Shown one piece after another: positions 10,301-20,548 of a stretch of 64,000 nucleotides of DNA (its first letter is position 1; the number at the start of each line of letters is the position of its first letter). Both the position numbers and the translations under genes were made by a program. The notes under the pieces were generated by a model, which worked only from the letters and a program-made list of their open reading frames with translations, searched no databases and was not told the DNA's origin. Origin of the DNA: Rhizobiaceae bacterium (GTDB lineage: Bacteria > Pseudomonadota > Alphaproteobacteria > Rhizobiales > Rhizobiaceae); contig JAMLJD010000004.1 of NCBI GenBank assembly GCA_023953775.1, positions 52,393 through 116,392 of the forward strand. The letters are read 5' to 3'.

Positions 10301-12175
10301 GGCGTCGGCGACATGTCGGGCGACGTCTTCGGCAACGGCATGCTCCTGTCGACGCAGACGAGGCTTGTCGCGGCATTCGACCATCGCGACATCTTCATCG
10401 ATCCGGATCCCGATCCCGCGACGTCCTTCGATGAACGCAAGCGGATGTTCGAGCTGCCGCGATCGAGCTGGCAGGATTACGACACGTCGACGCTGTCCAA
10501 GGGAGGCATGATCGTCTCGCGGGCGCAGAAGTCCATCCAGCTCACGCCGGAGGCGGCCGCGGCGATCGGCATCGGCAAGACGACGGCATCGCCGACCGAG
10601 ATCATGAACGCGATCCTGAAGGCCGACGTGGACCTCTTGTGGTTCGGCGGCATCGGCACCTATGTGCGCGGCGCCGCCGAAACCAACCAGGATGTCGGCG
10701 ACCGCGCCAATGATGCGATCCGCATCGTCGCTGCCCAGGTCGGCGCAAAGGTGGTCGGAGAAGGCGCCAATCTCGGCATGACGCAGAAGGCGCGCATCGA
10801 ATTCGGCCTGCGGGGCGGGCGGTGCAATTCCGACGCCATCGACAATTCCGGTGGCGTGAATTCCTCGGACGTCGAGGTGAACATCAAGATCGCGCTCGCC
10901 GCGGCGATGCGGAAGGGCACGCTGACCAGGCCGGTCCGCAACAAGCTTCTTGCGGAGATGACGGAAGAGGTCGCCGCGCTGGTTCTTGCCAACAACTACC
11001 AGCAGACGCTGGCGATTTCTCTCGTCAGGCGGCGCGGGCTTGCGGACCTTCCGCACCAGGCACGGCTGATGACCGCGCTGGAAGCGCGCGGGCTGCTCGA
11101 CCGGCAGGTCGAGGATCTACCGGGGCCGGCCGCGCTTCAGGAACGCGAAGCGCGTGGCGAACCGCTGACGCGGGCCGAGATCGGCGTCCTGCTTGCCTAT
11201 GCCAAGATCGTGCTGTTCGACGAGATCGTCCGCAGCGACCTGCCGGACGATCCTCATTTCGAGGCCGACCTGCTCGGCTATTTCCCGGACCGGATGACCA
11301 GAAAATATGCCGACGAGATCAACGGGCACCGGCTGCGCCGCGAGATCATCGCCACCGAACTCGGCAACGACACCATCAATCGCGGTGGCCCGGCTTTCGT
11401 CAACCGGATGCAGGACCTGACCGGCGCGGCCGCGCATCACGTCGTGGCGGCGTTCGCCGCGATACGCGACGGCTTCGATCTGACGCCACTCTACCGGCAG
11501 ATCGATGCGCTCGACACCAAGGTCAGTGGCGATTTTCAGCTTTCGCTCTACCAGGCGGTCGGGCGGCTGATCGACGTGTCAAGTGCCTGGTACCTGAAGA
11601 ATGGCGACGAGCAGACCGCGATCGGCGATCGTGTCGAAAACCTGCGGTCTGCGCGCGGGATTCTGGAGCCGAAGTTCGGCGCTATGCTGCCCGCGGCCCT
11701 GAAGGATACGATCGAGGCCAACCGCCATGCGTTTGTCGCAGGCGGGGCACCCGACACGCTGGCCGAGCGGCTATCCAACCTCACCGTCGCGGAGCTCATT
11801 CCGGACATCGCGCTGGTTGCCAGGCGCTCCGGCGCGGAACTGCTCGCCGCCGCGCGGGCGTTCTTCGCCGTATCCGAGGCCTTCCGCATCGTGCGGATCG
11901 AGGAAGCGGCGCGAACGATCACTCCGTCCGACTACTATGACGGGCTTGCGCTTTCGCGCGCAACTGACATGATCGGCGCGGCGAGACGGGGGATCGCGAT
12001 CTCGGCTTTGCAGAACCACGCCAAGTCCGACGATCCCGTCGCTTCCTGGCTCGAGGCTGGCGGTGAACGGATCGTGCGGGTGCGCGAGCGACTGCAGGCG
12101 CTGACGGAAGGCGGGGAGCTTTCGGTTTCGAGGCTGACCGTTGCATCGGGGCTGATGAGCGACCTCGCGGAGTAG
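7400..12175 (+). CDS. Large NAD-specific glutamate dehydrogenase (GDH-180 type)
   Basis: A 1591-residue enzyme that deaminates L-glutamate to 2-oxoglutarate with NAD, mostly a catabolic reaction. The length matches the 180-kDa GDH class of alphaproteobacteria and streptomycetes. The N-terminal ~700 residues hold the ACT-like regulatory modules. The catalytic core follows, with VARGGLRWSDRAQDYRTEV, KGGFYPKRLP, PPKGIVRHDTDDPYFVVAAD, GVGDMSGDVFGNGMLLS and the dinucleotide-binding part around LLWFGGIGTYVR and EGANLGMTQKARIEF. The ATG chosen has GGGAGG in front; the frame is open 41 codons further upstream without support. Intact, with no frameshift, unlike dcp. Confidence 0.96.
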   Translation: MAASTKSKPGLNPAKADSAFTAFLTSRAPQEDVAAYEPTALDAAAKLAAAALARHRSGQSVISVDNSDSVDYRGRPLTVITVINDNMPFLFDSIVSEITDSAGEPTLVLHPVLLVKHGRSGVSEIVGDGTGTRASDGVDRVSLIHVHVARQSASAGAALAKRLDHIISQVRAAVVDWKPMLARVDQAITDFRYQPLPLDKAEVVEAVAFLEWLRDDNFTFLGMREYKYSGGEKSGSLERTNKAGLGILKDPDVLVLRRGTEAVTTTPEIRAFLHGPDPLIVTKANAKSVVHRRIYLDYIGIKTFDQKGKLTGELRIVGLFTSTAYTRSVMKIPYLRSKAEAVISKSGFDPSDHSGKALINVLESYPRDELFQISVPILRKHAEAILALGERPRVRVLYRIDQFDRFVSVLVFVPRDRYDSRVRIEIGEFLVKTFDGRLSAYYPAFPEGSLARVHFIIGRSGGKTPKIDAGVLEDHIRALTRTWDDGLREAAANAGVDDAITGVASGFPESYRNSFAPDAALIDAKYVCAVSAEAPIAINFYREFAGKPDHAGLKIFHHGTPVELSKRVPLLENMGFRVISERTFEYVRPGEGSVYIHDMELENAFDRPIDLDDGGALFEEVFLAVWREEHDNDSYNALALTAGLRAGEIGILRAYGRYLQQAGIPQSQEFIAAALNRYPAITRNLHALFVGRFDPALKHGKDAAKRELELDEAISEDLDKVPSIDDDTIIRRYLNLIKSTLRTNHFMAETKTDNPISLAMKFDSRQITGLPEPRPWREIFVYGPEVEGVHLRFGPVARGGLRWSDRAQDYRTEVLGLVKAQQVKNAVIVPVGAKGGFYPKRLPAGGARDAIFEAGRNAYINFVSSMLSITDNLDVEKVVPPKGIVRHDTDDPYFVVAADKGTATFSDTANAISQAHDFWLDDAFASGGSAGYDHKKMGITARGAWEAVKRHFREMDRDIQSEPFTTVGVGDMSGDVFGNGMLLSTQTRLVAAFDHRDIFIDPDPDPATSFDERKRMFELPRSSWQDYDTSTLSKGGMIVSRAQKSIQLTPEAAAAIGIGKTTASPTEIMNAILKADVDLLWFGGIGTYVRGAAETNQDVGDRANDAIRIVAAQVGAKVVGEGANLGMTQKARIEFGLRGGRCNSDAIDNSGGVNSSDVEVNIKIALAAAMRKGTLTRPVRNKLLAEMTEEVAALVLANNYQQTLAISLVRRRGLADLPHQARLMTALEARGLLDRQVEDLPGPAALQEREARGEPLTRAEIGVLLAYAKIVLFDEIVRSDLPDDPHFEADLLGYFPDRMTRKYADEINGHRLRREIIATELGNDTINRGGPAFVNRMQDLTGAAAHHVVAAFAAIRDGFDLTPLYRQIDALDTKVSGDFQLSLYQAVGRLIDVSSAWYLKNGDEQTAIGDRVENLRSARGILEPKFGAMLPAALKDTIEANRHAFVAGGAPDTLAERLSNLTVAELIPDIALVARRSGAELLAAARAFFAVSEAFRIVRIEEAARTITPSDYYDGLALSRATDMIGAARRGIAISALQNHAKSDDPVASWLEAGGERIVRVRERLQALTEGGELSVSRLTVASGLMSDLAE

Positions 12176-12236
12176 CCAAGGGGGCGAGGCGCGGTCAGAC
12201 AGGCCGCGGCGAACCGGGATTGTGAACGGGGGCATG

Positions 12237-13637
12237 ATGGCCGAAACGATCGAGGTCGCCGCACCGCGCCGCGGTATCTGGGGCTGGATGCTGTTCGACT
12301 GGGCGCAGCAGCCGTTCCACACGCTGATCATCACCTTCGTGTTCGCGCCCTATTTCGCCGCCCATGTCGCGCCCGATCCGGCGCGCGGACAGGAGCTGTG
12401 GGGCTACGCCACCGGCATTGGCGGCCTGCTGATCGCCCTCTCCTCGCCTGTGCTGGGCGCGATCGCCGACGCGTCGGGGCCGCGCAAACCGTGGATTGCG
12501 GTGTTCTCGGTGCTCGGCATCGCCGGTTGCCTGCTTTTGTGGTTCGCCGTCCCCGGCATGGCGAACCTCGGTTTTGTCATCTTCGCCGTCGCGCTGGCGG
12601 TGTTCGGGATGGAGTTCGCCGCGGTCTTCAACAACGCCATGATGCCAGACCTCGTGCCGCGGTCGGAACTCGGCCGGCTGTCGGGGTCGGCCTGGGGGCT
12701 GGGCTATCTCGGCGGGCTGGTATCGCTGGTCATCGTGCTCGGCCTTCTTGCCGGCCAGCCGGGAACCGGCAAGACGCTGCTCGGCCTCGATCCGCTGTTC
12801 GGACTAGACGCGGCTACGCATGAGGGCGACCGGGTGTCAGGCCCGCTGACGGCGGTCTGGTACCTCGTCTTCGCGTTGCCGATGTTCCTGTTCACGCCGG
12901 ACGCGGCGCGCAAGCCGGCGCTCGGCGGCGCCATCCGCAAGGGCCTGGCGCAGCTCTCGACGACGCTGAAACGGCTGCCGTCGGAGCGCAGCTACTTCAG
13001 CTTCCTGTTGTCGAGCATGTTCTATCGCGATGCGCTCAATGCGCTCTACGCCTTTGGCGGCATCTACGCCGCGGGCGTTCTCGGCTGGTCGATCATTCAG
13101 ATCGGCGTCTTCGGCATACTGGCGAACCTCACCGGCGCGCTCGGCGCCTGGCTGGGCGGCATTGCCGACCAGCGCTACGGACCGAAGCCGGTGGTCGCGG
13201 TGACCGCGACCATTCTCGCGCTGTGCTGCCTGCTCGTCATCTCGACGACGCAGACAGAGGTGCTGTTCGTCACCGTCGCCGAGGCGGGGCAGGAGACGAG
13301 CCTGCCCGATTACATCTTCTACCTCGCCGGCGCACTGATCGGCGCGGCGGGAGGATCGCTGCAGGCCGCATCGCGGACGCTGCTGGTCGATCAAGTCGAG
13401 CGCGACCGCGTCACCGAGGCGTTCGGCCTTTATGCCCTGTCCGGCAAGGCGACGACCTTCATCGGGCCGCTGTCGATCGCGCTGGTCACGGGCATCGTGG
13501 CCTCGGAAGGGTTCGGCTTTTCCGCGCAGGACGCGCAGCGGATCGGCGTGACGCCGATCATCTTGCTCTTCGCGCTCGGTCTGGCGCTGCTGCCGATGGT
13601 CAGGAGCCGCTATCACGGCGCACCCGCCGTGGCCTAG
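12237..13637 (+). CDS. UMF1-type MFS transporter
   Basis: About 466 residues with 12 predicted membrane segments. The start [30 protein letters not shown] is the hallmark of the UMF1 branch of the major facilitator superfamily (WxxYDWAxxPF in many members), and [26 protein letters not shown] is also family-specific. The substrate is unknown for bacterial members. The second of two adjacent ATGs is used here because GGGGG lies 4-5 bases upstream of it; a GTG 15 bases upstream is possible. It ends 22 bases from the convergent purH. Confidence 0.87.
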   Translation: MAETIEVAAPRRGIWGWMLFDWAQQPFHTLIITFVFAPYFAAHVAPDPARGQELWGYATGIGGLLIALSSPVLGAIADASGPRKPWIAVFSVLGIAGCLLLWFAVPGMANLGFVIFAVALAVFGMEFAAVFNNAMMPDLVPRSELGRLSGSAWGLGYLGGLVSLVIVLGLLAGQPGTGKTLLGLDPLFGLDAATHEGDRVSGPLTAVWYLVFALPMFLFTPDAARKPALGGAIRKGLAQLSTTLKRLPSERSYFSFLLSSMFYRDALNALYAFGGIYAAGVLGWSIIQIGVFGILANLTGALGAWLGGIADQRYGPKPVVAVTATILALCCLLVISTTQTEVLFVTVAEAGQETSLPDYIFYLAGALIGAAGGSLQAASRTLLVDQVERDRVTEAFGLYALSGKATTFIGPLSIALVTGIVASEGFGFSAQDAQRIGVTPIILLFALGLALLPMVRSRYHGAPAVA

Positions 13638-13659
13638 GCCTACACCACGTCACTGCCGC

Positions 13660-15276
13660 TCAGTGGCGGAAGTGGCGCATGCCGGTGAAGACCATCGCGA
13701 TGCCGTGCTCGTCGGCGGCGGCGATCACCTCGTCGTCTCGCATCGAACCGCCCGGCTGGATCACGGCCGTGGCGCCGGCTTCGATCGCCGAGAGAAGGCC
13801 GTCGGCAAACGGGAAGAACGCATCCGACGCGACCACCGAGCCGCGGGTCAGTGGTTCGGCCATCCCGGCGGCCTCCGCGGCGTCGATCGCCTTGCGGGCC
13901 GCGATCCGCGCCGAGTCCACCCGGCTCATCTGCCCGGCGCCGATGCCCACCGTCGCGCCGTCCTTCGCGTAGACGATCGCGTTGGACTTGACGTGCTTGG
14001 CGACGCGGAAGGCAAATTTCAGATCCACCATCTCGGCCTCGGTGGGCGCGCGCCTGGTGACCACCTTCAGCTCCAGCTCGTCGACCGTGCCGTTGTCGCG
14101 CGACTGCACAAGCATCCCGCCCGCGACGGATTTGAAGGTGACCCCGCCGGCGCGCGGGTCGGGCAGGCCGCCGGTGACCAGCAGGCGGAGGTTCTTCTTC
14201 GCGGCGACGACCGCCACGGCCTCGTCGGTCGCCTCGGGCGCGATGATGACCTCGGTGAAGGTCTTGACGATCTCGGTCGCCGCGTCGGCGTCGAGCCTGC
14301 GGTTCAGCGCCACGATGCCGCCGAACGCCGATACGGGGTCGCAGGCGAGCGCCTTCGCGTAGGCCGCCAGGATTGACGGCCCCTCGCCGACGCCGCAGGG
14401 ATTGGCGTGCTTGATGATGGCGACGGCCGCCGTCCGCGCGGGATCGAACTCGCCGGCGAGTTCGAAGGCGGCGTCGGTGTCGTTGATGTTGTTGTAGGAG
14501 AGCTGCTTGCCCTGCAACTGGCGCGCGGTGGCGACGCCCGGCCTGCCGCTGCCCGAGAGGTAGAGTGCCGCCTCCTGGTGCGGGTTCTCGCCATAGCGCA
14601 TCGTGGCGCCGAGCCGGCCGCCGAAGCTGCGCCAGTCCGGCGCGGCGATCGCCAGCGTGTCGGCAAACCAGCCCGAGATGGCTGCGTCGTATGCGGCGGT
14701 CCGCGCGAAGGCCTTCGCCGCAAGCGCCTTGCGCTCAGCGAGCGGCAGCGCGCCGTCGTTCGCCTTAAGCGCATGGCCGATCGCCTCGTAATCGGCGGGA
14801 TCGACGACAACCGCGACATAGGCATGGTTCTTCGAGGCCGCGCGGATCATCGCGGGGCCGCCGATGTCGATGTTCTCGACAACCGCTGCATAGTCGCCGC
14901 CACTGTCGCGAACCTCCTCGAACGGGTAGAGGTTGATCACCACGAGATCGATCGCGCCGATGCCGTGCTCGCTCATGGCCGCGGCATGGTCGGCGTCGTC
15001 GCGGATCGCGAGCAGGCCGCCATGGACGCCGGGATGAAGCGTCTTCACGCGGCCGTCCATGATCTCGGGAAAGCCGGTGAGCTCGGAAACGTCGCGCACC
15101 GGCAGGCCGGCTTCGGCGATCGCCTTTGCCGTGCCGCCGGTCGAGACCAGCTCGATGCCCAGCCCGTCGAGCAGTGTCGCGAACGGGACAAGCCCGGTCT
15201 TGTCGGACACCGACAGCAGGGCGCGACGCACCGTCACCAGATCGGGTGCGGGAATATTCTTGGCTGATACGGCCAT
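13660..15276 (-). CDS. purH: Bifunctional AICAR transformylase / IMP cyclohydrolase
   Basis: A 538-residue enzyme for the last two steps of de novo IMP synthesis: formylation of AICAR by 10-formyl-THF and ring closure. The N-terminal MGS-like cyclohydrolase domain shows [18 protein letters not shown] and [19 protein letters not shown]. The transformylase domain shows [39 protein letters not shown] and [10 protein letters not shown]. The start [12 protein letters not shown] matches rhizobial PurH; upstream in-frame codons are unsupported. Third gene of the rhizobial block rsmB - heparinase-like - purH. Confidence 0.97.
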   Translation of the reverse strand: MAVSAKNIPAPDLVTVRRALLSVSDKTGLVPFATLLDGLGIELVSTGGTAKAIAEAGLPVRDVSELTGFPEIMDGRVKTLHPGVHGGLLAIRDDADHAAAMSEHGIGAIDLVVINLYPFEEVRDSGGDYAAVVENIDIGGPAMIRAASKNHAYVAVVVDPADYEAIGHALKANDGALPLAERKALAAKAFARTAAYDAAISGWFADTLAIAAPDWRSFGGRLGATMRYGENPHQEAALYLSGSGRPGVATARQLQGKQLSYNNINDTDAAFELAGEFDPARTAAVAIIKHANPCGVGEGPSILAAYAKALACDPVSAFGGIVALNRRLDADAATEIVKTFTEVIIAPEATDEAVAVVAAKKNLRLLVTGGLPDPRAGGVTFKSVAGGMLVQSRDNGTVDELELKVVTRRAPTEAEMVDLKFAFRVAKHVKSNAIVYAKDGATVGIGAGQMSRVDSARIAARKAIDAAEAAGMAEPLTRGSVVASDAFFPFADGLLSAIEAGATAVIQPGGSMRDDEVIAAADEHGIAMVFTGMRHFRH

Positions 15277-15390
15277 GCCGTCAGGTCTCCGGGCAGATTG
15301 GGAAGGTCGGGCCAGTAGCATGGACGAGCCGCATTGGAAACGCCGGGCGACCCCGGCATCCGCTCTATCGACAGCAAATGCGCCGGACCG

Positions 15391-17097
15391 TCACAGTTTG
15401 GTCCAGCGCCAGTTGACCTCCGGTGTCCCCGATGCGGCGAAGGCAAGGACGATCTGGCGGCTGCGTCGCGGTCCGCCCAGTCCCGCGAAGAAGATCGATT
15501 CCTCGATCTGCGGCTCGACGTCATCGCAGGTGAACAGCCACTGGTCCGCATGGCGCGCCGTCAGCACGAGACGGTCCTGGCCATCGCGGTATAGCTCGGT
15601 GTCGGGATGGAGGTGGAAACGGACGACGACATTGTCGCGGCCGTTGTTGGGCGCCGGCTTGCCGCCCGACCGGAAGAAGCGGTCGGCGCCCTCCAGGATG
15701 CGTCCCTCGGCGGACAGCGCCATCTCGCGCTCGTGATAGAGGCCGAAGCGCGACAGGTAGCCGTCATGGCTTGCCATGAAGCCCTGCACGCCGGAGCTGT
15801 CCTCGCGGCGGCATTCGACATGCCTCGGGCCGGCGACGAGCGGCGTGCCGACGATGCCGTTCATGCCAGCGCTGATGGCGAAGCGCGCCGACGAACTGTC
15901 GTTCAGCACGGCGGTCGTATGGGCGGCGGTGGCGCGCGACAGCGGCCGGAAGTCGTCATCGCCATATTCGTCGACGCCGCAATTGACGATGAACTGGTTG
16001 CGGCCGGACGACATCTCGAAGGACAGGCAGCCGGCATGGGCCTGGTGCGAGACGTCTGCCGGGGGTGCCGCGCCGACGTCGGCGATTACGGTGGTGGATC
16101 CCATGGTCAGCCGCTCGTAGCCCGAATGGCTGGCATGGAGCAGCGGCGCGCCACCGGTATCGTCGTGCCGCAGGATCGCGGTGAGGCGATCGGGGTTGGT
16201 CAGTCCCATGCCGTTGAACCGCGCGAGCGCGCCGTCCTGATGACGGAAGAAGCGCAGCGCCGGCAGCATGCGCTCGACAGCGCCGATCAGTTGCGGCGGC
16301 GGCGCTTCGGCCTGGCTGGCGAACGTCTGGCGCAGCGGCAGAAGGTCGGCGAGCAGTTCGAGGATCGCCATCGGGTTGCGCGAGACATGGCCGCCGTCGG
16401 CCAGGATCTGGCGGTCCAGTTCGACGCACAGTGCGCGGCTCGCATTGCGCAATGCGGATTGCGGCACCGGCAGCGACAGTGCCGCGAAGGCGAGCGCGAT
16501 GCGTGCTCGCAGCCGCTCCTCGCCATCCGGCATCTCGGGCGCCATCGATCGCAGATATCGGATCTGGACGGCGAGCGATTTCAGGAAGGCACGATAGAAA
16601 CCGAACTCGGCGCCCTGCAGGACCACCGTCGAATGCTGCAGCCAGGCGATGATGCGGCGCGCGGTGACGTGCGGCATCCAGGCAAGGCCGTTGATCTTGC
16701 GTCCGTCCGTGGCGATCCAGTCGGCGACCAGGGCACGTGCGTTCGCGGCGGCAAGATCCGTGCCCGCCTCGCGCATGTGCCGCAGCCAGCGGAATCCGTG
16801 CAGCGCCTCCAGCCATTGCCGGTCGGAGCTGTCGACCTGGAATGGCGAGGCGCCGCCCGTATCGACCAGATGACCGCCGAGCGCATAGCGGCCGTGGTAG
16901 ATGTCGATGGCGATCTGCGCGTCGGCGAGACGCAGGTCGGGCGGGGCAATGAGGACACGTTCGGGAGTACGGCCCGAATAGCGCCAGCGATAGACGGGAC
17001 CCGTCCTCAGGCGGCGGCGCGCCTTGCGCCAGACCTCCCGGGCGACAAGCCCCCAAAGTCGCGGGGAATGACCCCTCGCGTTCGCCAACAGCCGCAC
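15391..17097 (-). CDS. Heparinase II/III-like protein
   Basis: A 568-residue protein with an N-terminal alpha-helical toroid (roughly residues 60-300, including GHLVDTGGASPF and NGLAWMPHVTARRIIAWLQH) and a C-terminal beta-sandwich of the heparinase II/III family (roughly 320-560, with GYERLTMGSTTVIADVG, HAGCLSFEMSSG, NCGVDEYG and HDGYLSRFGLYHEREM). These proteins are polysaccharide lyases or relatives; in rhizobia this copy always sits between rsmB and purH and its substrate is not known. No signal peptide is evident at the N-terminus. Same-strand operon with rsmB and purH. Confidence 0.88.
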   Translation of the reverse strand: MRLLANARGHSPRLWGLVAREVWRKARRRLRTGPVYRWRYSGRTPERVLIAPPDLRLADAQIAIDIYHGRYALGGHLVDTGGASPFQVDSSDRQWLEALHGFRWLRHMREAGTDLAAANARALVADWIATDGRKINGLAWMPHVTARRIIAWLQHSTVVLQGAEFGFYRAFLKSLAVQIRYLRSMAPEMPDGEERLRARIALAFAALSLPVPQSALRNASRALCVELDRQILADGGHVSRNPMAILELLADLLPLRQTFASQAEAPPPQLIGAVERMLPALRFFRHQDGALARFNGMGLTNPDRLTAILRHDDTGGAPLLHASHSGYERLTMGSTTVIADVGAAPPADVSHQAHAGCLSFEMSSGRNQFIVNCGVDEYGDDDFRPLSRATAAHTTAVLNDSSSARFAISAGMNGIVGTPLVAGPRHVECRREDSSGVQGFMASHDGYLSRFGLYHEREMALSAEGRILEGADRFFRSGGKPAPNNGRDNVVVRFHLHPDTELYRDGQDRLVLTARHADQWLFTCDDVEPQIEESIFFAGLGGPRRSRQIVLAFAASGTPEVNWRWTKL

Positions 17098-17177
17098 CCT
17101 CCAGCAGAACCGCCCCCGCGGTCGTGCGAATAGACTAGATGATTCAAAAGTTTGTGCGAAGGCGAAATATGCGCCGC

Positions 17178-18548
17178 TCAGCCCTCTCTGCGCAGGCGAA
17201 CTGCGTAGAAGCCGTCCAGACCCGAAAGGCGCGGCCGTTCCAGCTTCAGCCCGGCCGGCGTGGTGCGCAAGGCGCCCGACGGCGTCACGAAGGCGTCGAT
17301 CCCCGGAAGCTCGTTCTCCCGGATCGGGTCCAGTCGGGCGTCCGTCGTGTCGGCCAGAAACGCTGCCGCCAGGTCTTCGCCCTCGACGGGATCAAGCGAA
17401 CAGTTTGAAAAGACAAGCGTGCCGCCGGGGCGAAGACATGTCCAGGCGCGGTCCAGCAGGGTCCGCTGCAGGCCTGCGAGCTTGGCGATGTCGTCAGGCG
17501 CCTTGGTCCACACGACGTCAGGATGACGCCTGACCGTGCCTGTGGACGAACACGGCGCGTCGAGCAGGATGGCGTCGAAGGGCGCGGCTGGACTGTAGCG
17601 CCTGATGTCCGCCTCGACGCATTCGGCGTCGAGGCCGAGGCGCGACAGGTTGGACCGGAGCCGCTTCAGCCGGTTGCCGGATGTATCGACAGCGGTGACG
17701 TCGGCACCCGCCGCCACGAGCTGGGCCGTCTTTCCACCGGGCGCGGCGCAAAGGTCGGCGACGCGCTTCCCGGCGACGTCCCTCAGGAGCCGCGCGGGCA
17801 GGGCCGCGGCGGCGTCCTGTACCCACCACTGTCCCTCCGCGAAGCCGGGCAGGTCCGGTACGGCGCGATCCAGCCGCTCGACGCGGACGCTTCCGGTCGG
17901 AAGCACGAAGCCGCCGAGTTCGCGCGCCCAGTGCTCCGGATCGTCCCGGACCGTGAAATCGTAGGGCGCCTCGATCCGGTGCATGGCGAGTATCGCCGCT
18001 GTCTCCGCTGCACCGTAGGCGTCGTTGAGCCGGCTGACGAACCAGTCGGGTGCGTCACGCGTGGCCGCGAGTGCCGCGGGCAGGTCCGTCTCCTTGCGCC
18101 GCGCAATCTGGCGCAGCAGCGCGTTGACGAGGGCGGCAAAACGACGGCTGCGCGGATCGGACTTGGCGTGGCTCACCGCCAGGTCGACCGCGGCGCTGTC
18201 GGGTATGTCGAGAAACAGCAGCTGCGCGGCAGCGACGTGGAGGATATGGGTCAGGGTCGTCGCGCCTTCGGGCAATGGCTTTTCGAGGCATTCCGCAACA
18301 AGGCTCTCGATGGTTCGGCGGTGCCGAAGCGCGGCCGAAAGGATCGCGCGGACGAGTGCCCGGTCCCGTGTTTCCAGCGCCCTATACTGCGGATGGCCAT
18401 GCTCATTGTCGGTCAGCCCGTCGAGCGGCGTGCGGGCGTCGACCACGGCCGCCAGCAGCCGCGCCGCCGCCATCCGGGCCTGCAACCCGGGCTGCGGCGT
18501 GTCTCCGGTGGCAGCCGGCGCGGGTCGTCTGCGCGTCCGCGACGTCAC
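17178..18548 (-). CDS. rsmB: 16S rRNA m5C967 methyltransferase RsmB
   Basis: A 456-residue SAM-dependent rRNA methyltransferase. An N-terminal NusB-like RNA-binding domain (about residues 25-165) is followed by the Rossmann methyltransferase with [36 protein letters not shown] (motif IV cysteine) and [13 protein letters not shown] (motif VI catalytic cysteine). The start is GTG overlapping the TGA of htpX by four bases (GTGA), which fits translational coupling; the open frame reaches further back into htpX but such a start is unlikely. Confidence 0.93.
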   Translation of the reverse strand: MTSRTRRRPAPAATGDTPQPGLQARMAAARLLAAVVDARTPLDGLTDNEHGHPQYRALETRDRALVRAILSAALRHRRTIESLVAECLEKPLPEGATTLTHILHVAAAQLLFLDIPDSAAVDLAVSHAKSDPRSRRFAALVNALLRQIARRKETDLPAALAATRDAPDWFVSRLNDAYGAAETAAILAMHRIEAPYDFTVRDDPEHWARELGGFVLPTGSVRVERLDRAVPDLPGFAEGQWWVQDAAAALPARLLRDVAGKRVADLCAAPGGKTAQLVAAGADVTAVDTSGNRLKRLRSNLSRLGLDAECVEADIRRYSPAAPFDAILLDAPCSSTGTVRRHPDVVWTKAPDDIAKLAGLQRTLLDRAWTCLRPGGTLVFSNCSLDPVEGEDLAAAFLADTTDARLDPIRENELPGIDAFVTPSGALRTTPAGLKLERPRLSGLDGFYAVRLRREG

Positions 18549-19549
18549 GACCACGGGCCGCGCGGTCCGGTCGGGTTCCTTCCCCAGGGGTTGGGTTTCG
18601 GCTTCTCCGCTTTTGCGGGGCGCTCGGACGGCCGCGTATTCCACGGGCCTTCATTGGCCGGGGCCTCAGGTTCGGGGGCCGGCTCGGCGTGTCGCGTTGC
18701 CGGCTCGAACTCTCCAACCATCTTGTGGAGTGCCGCGATCCGGTTGCCGGTATCGGGATGGGTCGAGAACAGATTGTCCATCCGCTCGCCCGACAGCGGG
18801 TTGATGATGAACATATGCGCGGTCGCGGGGTTGCGCTCGGCATCGGGATTGACGATGCGCTTTGCGCCGCCGGCGATCTTCTCCAGCGCCGAGGCGAGCC
18901 AAAGCGGGTTGCCGCACATCTCGGCGCCCCGCCGGTCGGCAGAATATTCGCGTGTTCGGCTGATCGCCATCTGCACCATCATCGCAGCCAGCGGCGCGAC
19001 GATCATCGCGACCAGAATGCCGACGAAGCCGAGCGGGTTGTTGTTGTCGCGATTGCCTCCGAAGAAGAAGGCGAAGTTTCCGAGCATGGAGATCGCGCCG
19101 GCAAGCGTCGCGGTAATCGTCATCGTCAGCGTGTCGCGGTTCTGAACATGCGCCAGTTCGTGCGCCATCACGGCGGCGACTTCCTCGTGGCTGAGGCGCT
19201 GCAGAAGGCCGGTGGTGGCCGCGACCGCCGCATTCTGGGGATTGCGCCCGGTGGCGAACGCATTGGGCTGCGGGTTGTCGATCAGATAGACCTTGGGCAT
19301 CGGAAGGCCGGCGCGCTGGGCGAGCTGCTCGACGATGGCGAAGAACTCGGGTGCGTTGCGGGCGTCGACTTCGACCGCGCGATGCATGCGCAGCACCATC
19401 TTGTCGGCGTTCCAGTAGCTGAACAGGTTCATGCCGGCGGCGATCACCAGCGCGATCATCATCCCGCCGGACCCGCCGATCAGGTAGCCGACGCCCATGA
19501 AGAGCGCGGTCATGAAAGCCAGAAGCATCGCGGTACGGATCATGTTCAT
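18545..19549 (-). CDS. htpX: Membrane zinc metalloprotease HtpX
   Basis: A 334-residue M48-family inner-membrane protease that takes part in membrane protein quality control. Two N-terminal membrane segments ([36 protein letters not shown]) are followed by the catalytic [12 protein letters not shown] (HExxH), two further membrane segments and the third zinc-ligand region [15 protein letters not shown]. The C-terminal tail is Pro/Glu/Lys rich, as in rhizobial HtpX. GGA lies upstream of the ATG at suitable spacing. It is first in an operon with rsmB and is divergent from a DUF1674 gene. Confidence 0.95.
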   Translation of the reverse strand: MNMIRTAMLLAFMTALFMGVGYLIGGSGGMMIALVIAAGMNLFSYWNADKMVLRMHRAVEVDARNAPEFFAIVEQLAQRAGLPMPKVYLIDNPQPNAFATGRNPQNAAVAATTGLLQRLSHEEVAAVMAHELAHVQNRDTLTMTITATLAGAISMLGNFAFFFGGNRDNNNPLGFVGILVAMIVAPLAAMMVQMAISRTREYSADRRGAEMCGNPLWLASALEKIAGGAKRIVNPDAERNPATAHMFIINPLSGERMDNLFSTHPDTGNRIAALHKMVGEFEPATRHAEPAPEPEAPANEGPWNTRPSERPAKAEKPKPNPWGRNPTGPRGPWS

Positions 19550-19649
19550 CGAATTTTTCCAGCGACGTGAAACCGATGCCGTGACGGCGGTCGCGGCAGC
19601 ATTATATGATGGGGAGCAATGAGACCGCTTTCAACAATCGGATGGAGCG

Positions 19650-19862
19650 ATGACAGAAGAGCCTGAAGACGCGACCGTCGCAGCCGGCCCGGGAAAGGCA
19701 TTGTCGCCGCAGGCTCAGCGGGCACTCGCGGAGGCTGAGGCGCGGCGGGCCGCCTATGAGGAGCGCGTCAAAGCGATGCCCAGGGAAGTCGGCGGGCGCA
19801 AGGGCAAGGAACCTGGCCGGTACGGCGACTGGGAAATCAAGGGGCTGACCAGCGACTTCTGA
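19650..19862 (+). CDS. DUF1674 / SDHAF4-like succinate dehydrogenase assembly factor
   Basis: A 70-residue protein ending REVGGRKGKEPGRYGDWEI followed by KGLTSDF. This C-terminal signature (GGRKGPEPTRYGDWE...DF) defines the DUF1674/SDHAF4 family, which binds flavinylated SdhA and protects it during complex II assembly in mitochondria; bacterial members are assumed to do the same. The N-terminal half is charged and probably disordered. The length is normal. This is the last gene of the ordinary chromosomal part; the accessory island starts just beyond it. Confidence 0.85.
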   Translation: MTEEPEDATVAAGPGKALSPQAQRALAEAEARRAAYEERVKAMPREVGGRKGKEPGRYGDWEIKGLTSDF

Positions 19863-19923
19863 GCGGAATTCCGTCCCGTTGCCGTAGCGCCGTTGCCGGC
19901 AGTCCCCGCAGTAGAAGCCTGTC

Positions 19924-20538
19924 TCAGGAGGCGCTGCCATTGCCGGCTGCGTGCATGCTTCCCAGCCGCCGGCTGCCGGGGTCGTCGACCGGCAATGCGG
20001 CGAGTTCCGGCGGCACCTCGTCGTCGGCATAGGCCGGGATGTCCATCCGGGCGAGCGAGACGATCGGGACATCGTGGCGGACCGGATTGACGAGCCGGTC
20101 GAGCACGTAGGCGGCGCAGGCGACCTTGCCGCCGAGCTGCTCGATCAGGGCGAAGACTTCGAGCGAAAGATCGCCGGTCGTCACGACGTCCTCGACGAAC
20201 GCGACCCGGGCGCCCTCGGGGATCGAGAACCCGCGACGAAGCTGGAACCTGTCGTTTTCGCGTTCGACATAGATCATCGGGCAACCGAGATGGCGCGCGG
20301 TCTCGTATGCCGGCAAAAGACCGCCGACGGCGGGCGTCAGCACGAGATCGACCTCTCCGACCTTGGCGCGAATGCGCCGTGCGAGTTCGGAACACAGCTT
20401 CTCGTTGATCGCCGGATGCATGAAGACGAGGTTCTTGCGGAAGAAGACGGGGCTATGGAGCCCGGACGCCAGGATGAAATGGCCTTCGCTGAACGCGCCG
20501 CATTCCTTGAAGATGTCGAGTACGTCGTCCGGTGTCAT
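19924..20538 (-). CDS. pyrE: Orotate phosphoribosyltransferase-like protein (PyrE family)
   Basis: A 204-residue type I phosphoribosyltransferase. It begins TPDDVLDIFKECGAFSEGHF with ASGLHSPVFFRKN, a pattern of one PyrE branch, and has the PRPP-binding loop VAFVEDVVTTGDLSLE at about residues 110-125. It would attach PRPP ribose phosphate to orotate or a similar base. It is third in an operon behind PRPP synthetase and ribulose-phosphate epimerase, so donor supply and transfer are encoded together. A second, clearly different PyrE lies near 36.5 kb. The acceptor base may not be orotate. Confidence 0.8.
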   Translation of the reverse strand: MTPDDVLDIFKECGAFSEGHFILASGLHSPVFFRKNLVFMHPAINEKLCSELARRIRAKVGEVDLVLTPAVGGLLPAYETARHLGCPMIYVERENDRFQLRRGFSIPEGARVAFVEDVVTTGDLSLEVFALIEQLGGKVACAAYVLDRLVNPVRHDVPIVSLARMDIPAYADDEVPPELAALPVDDPGSRRLGSMHAAGNGSAS

Positions 20539-20548
20539 GATGCCTCCG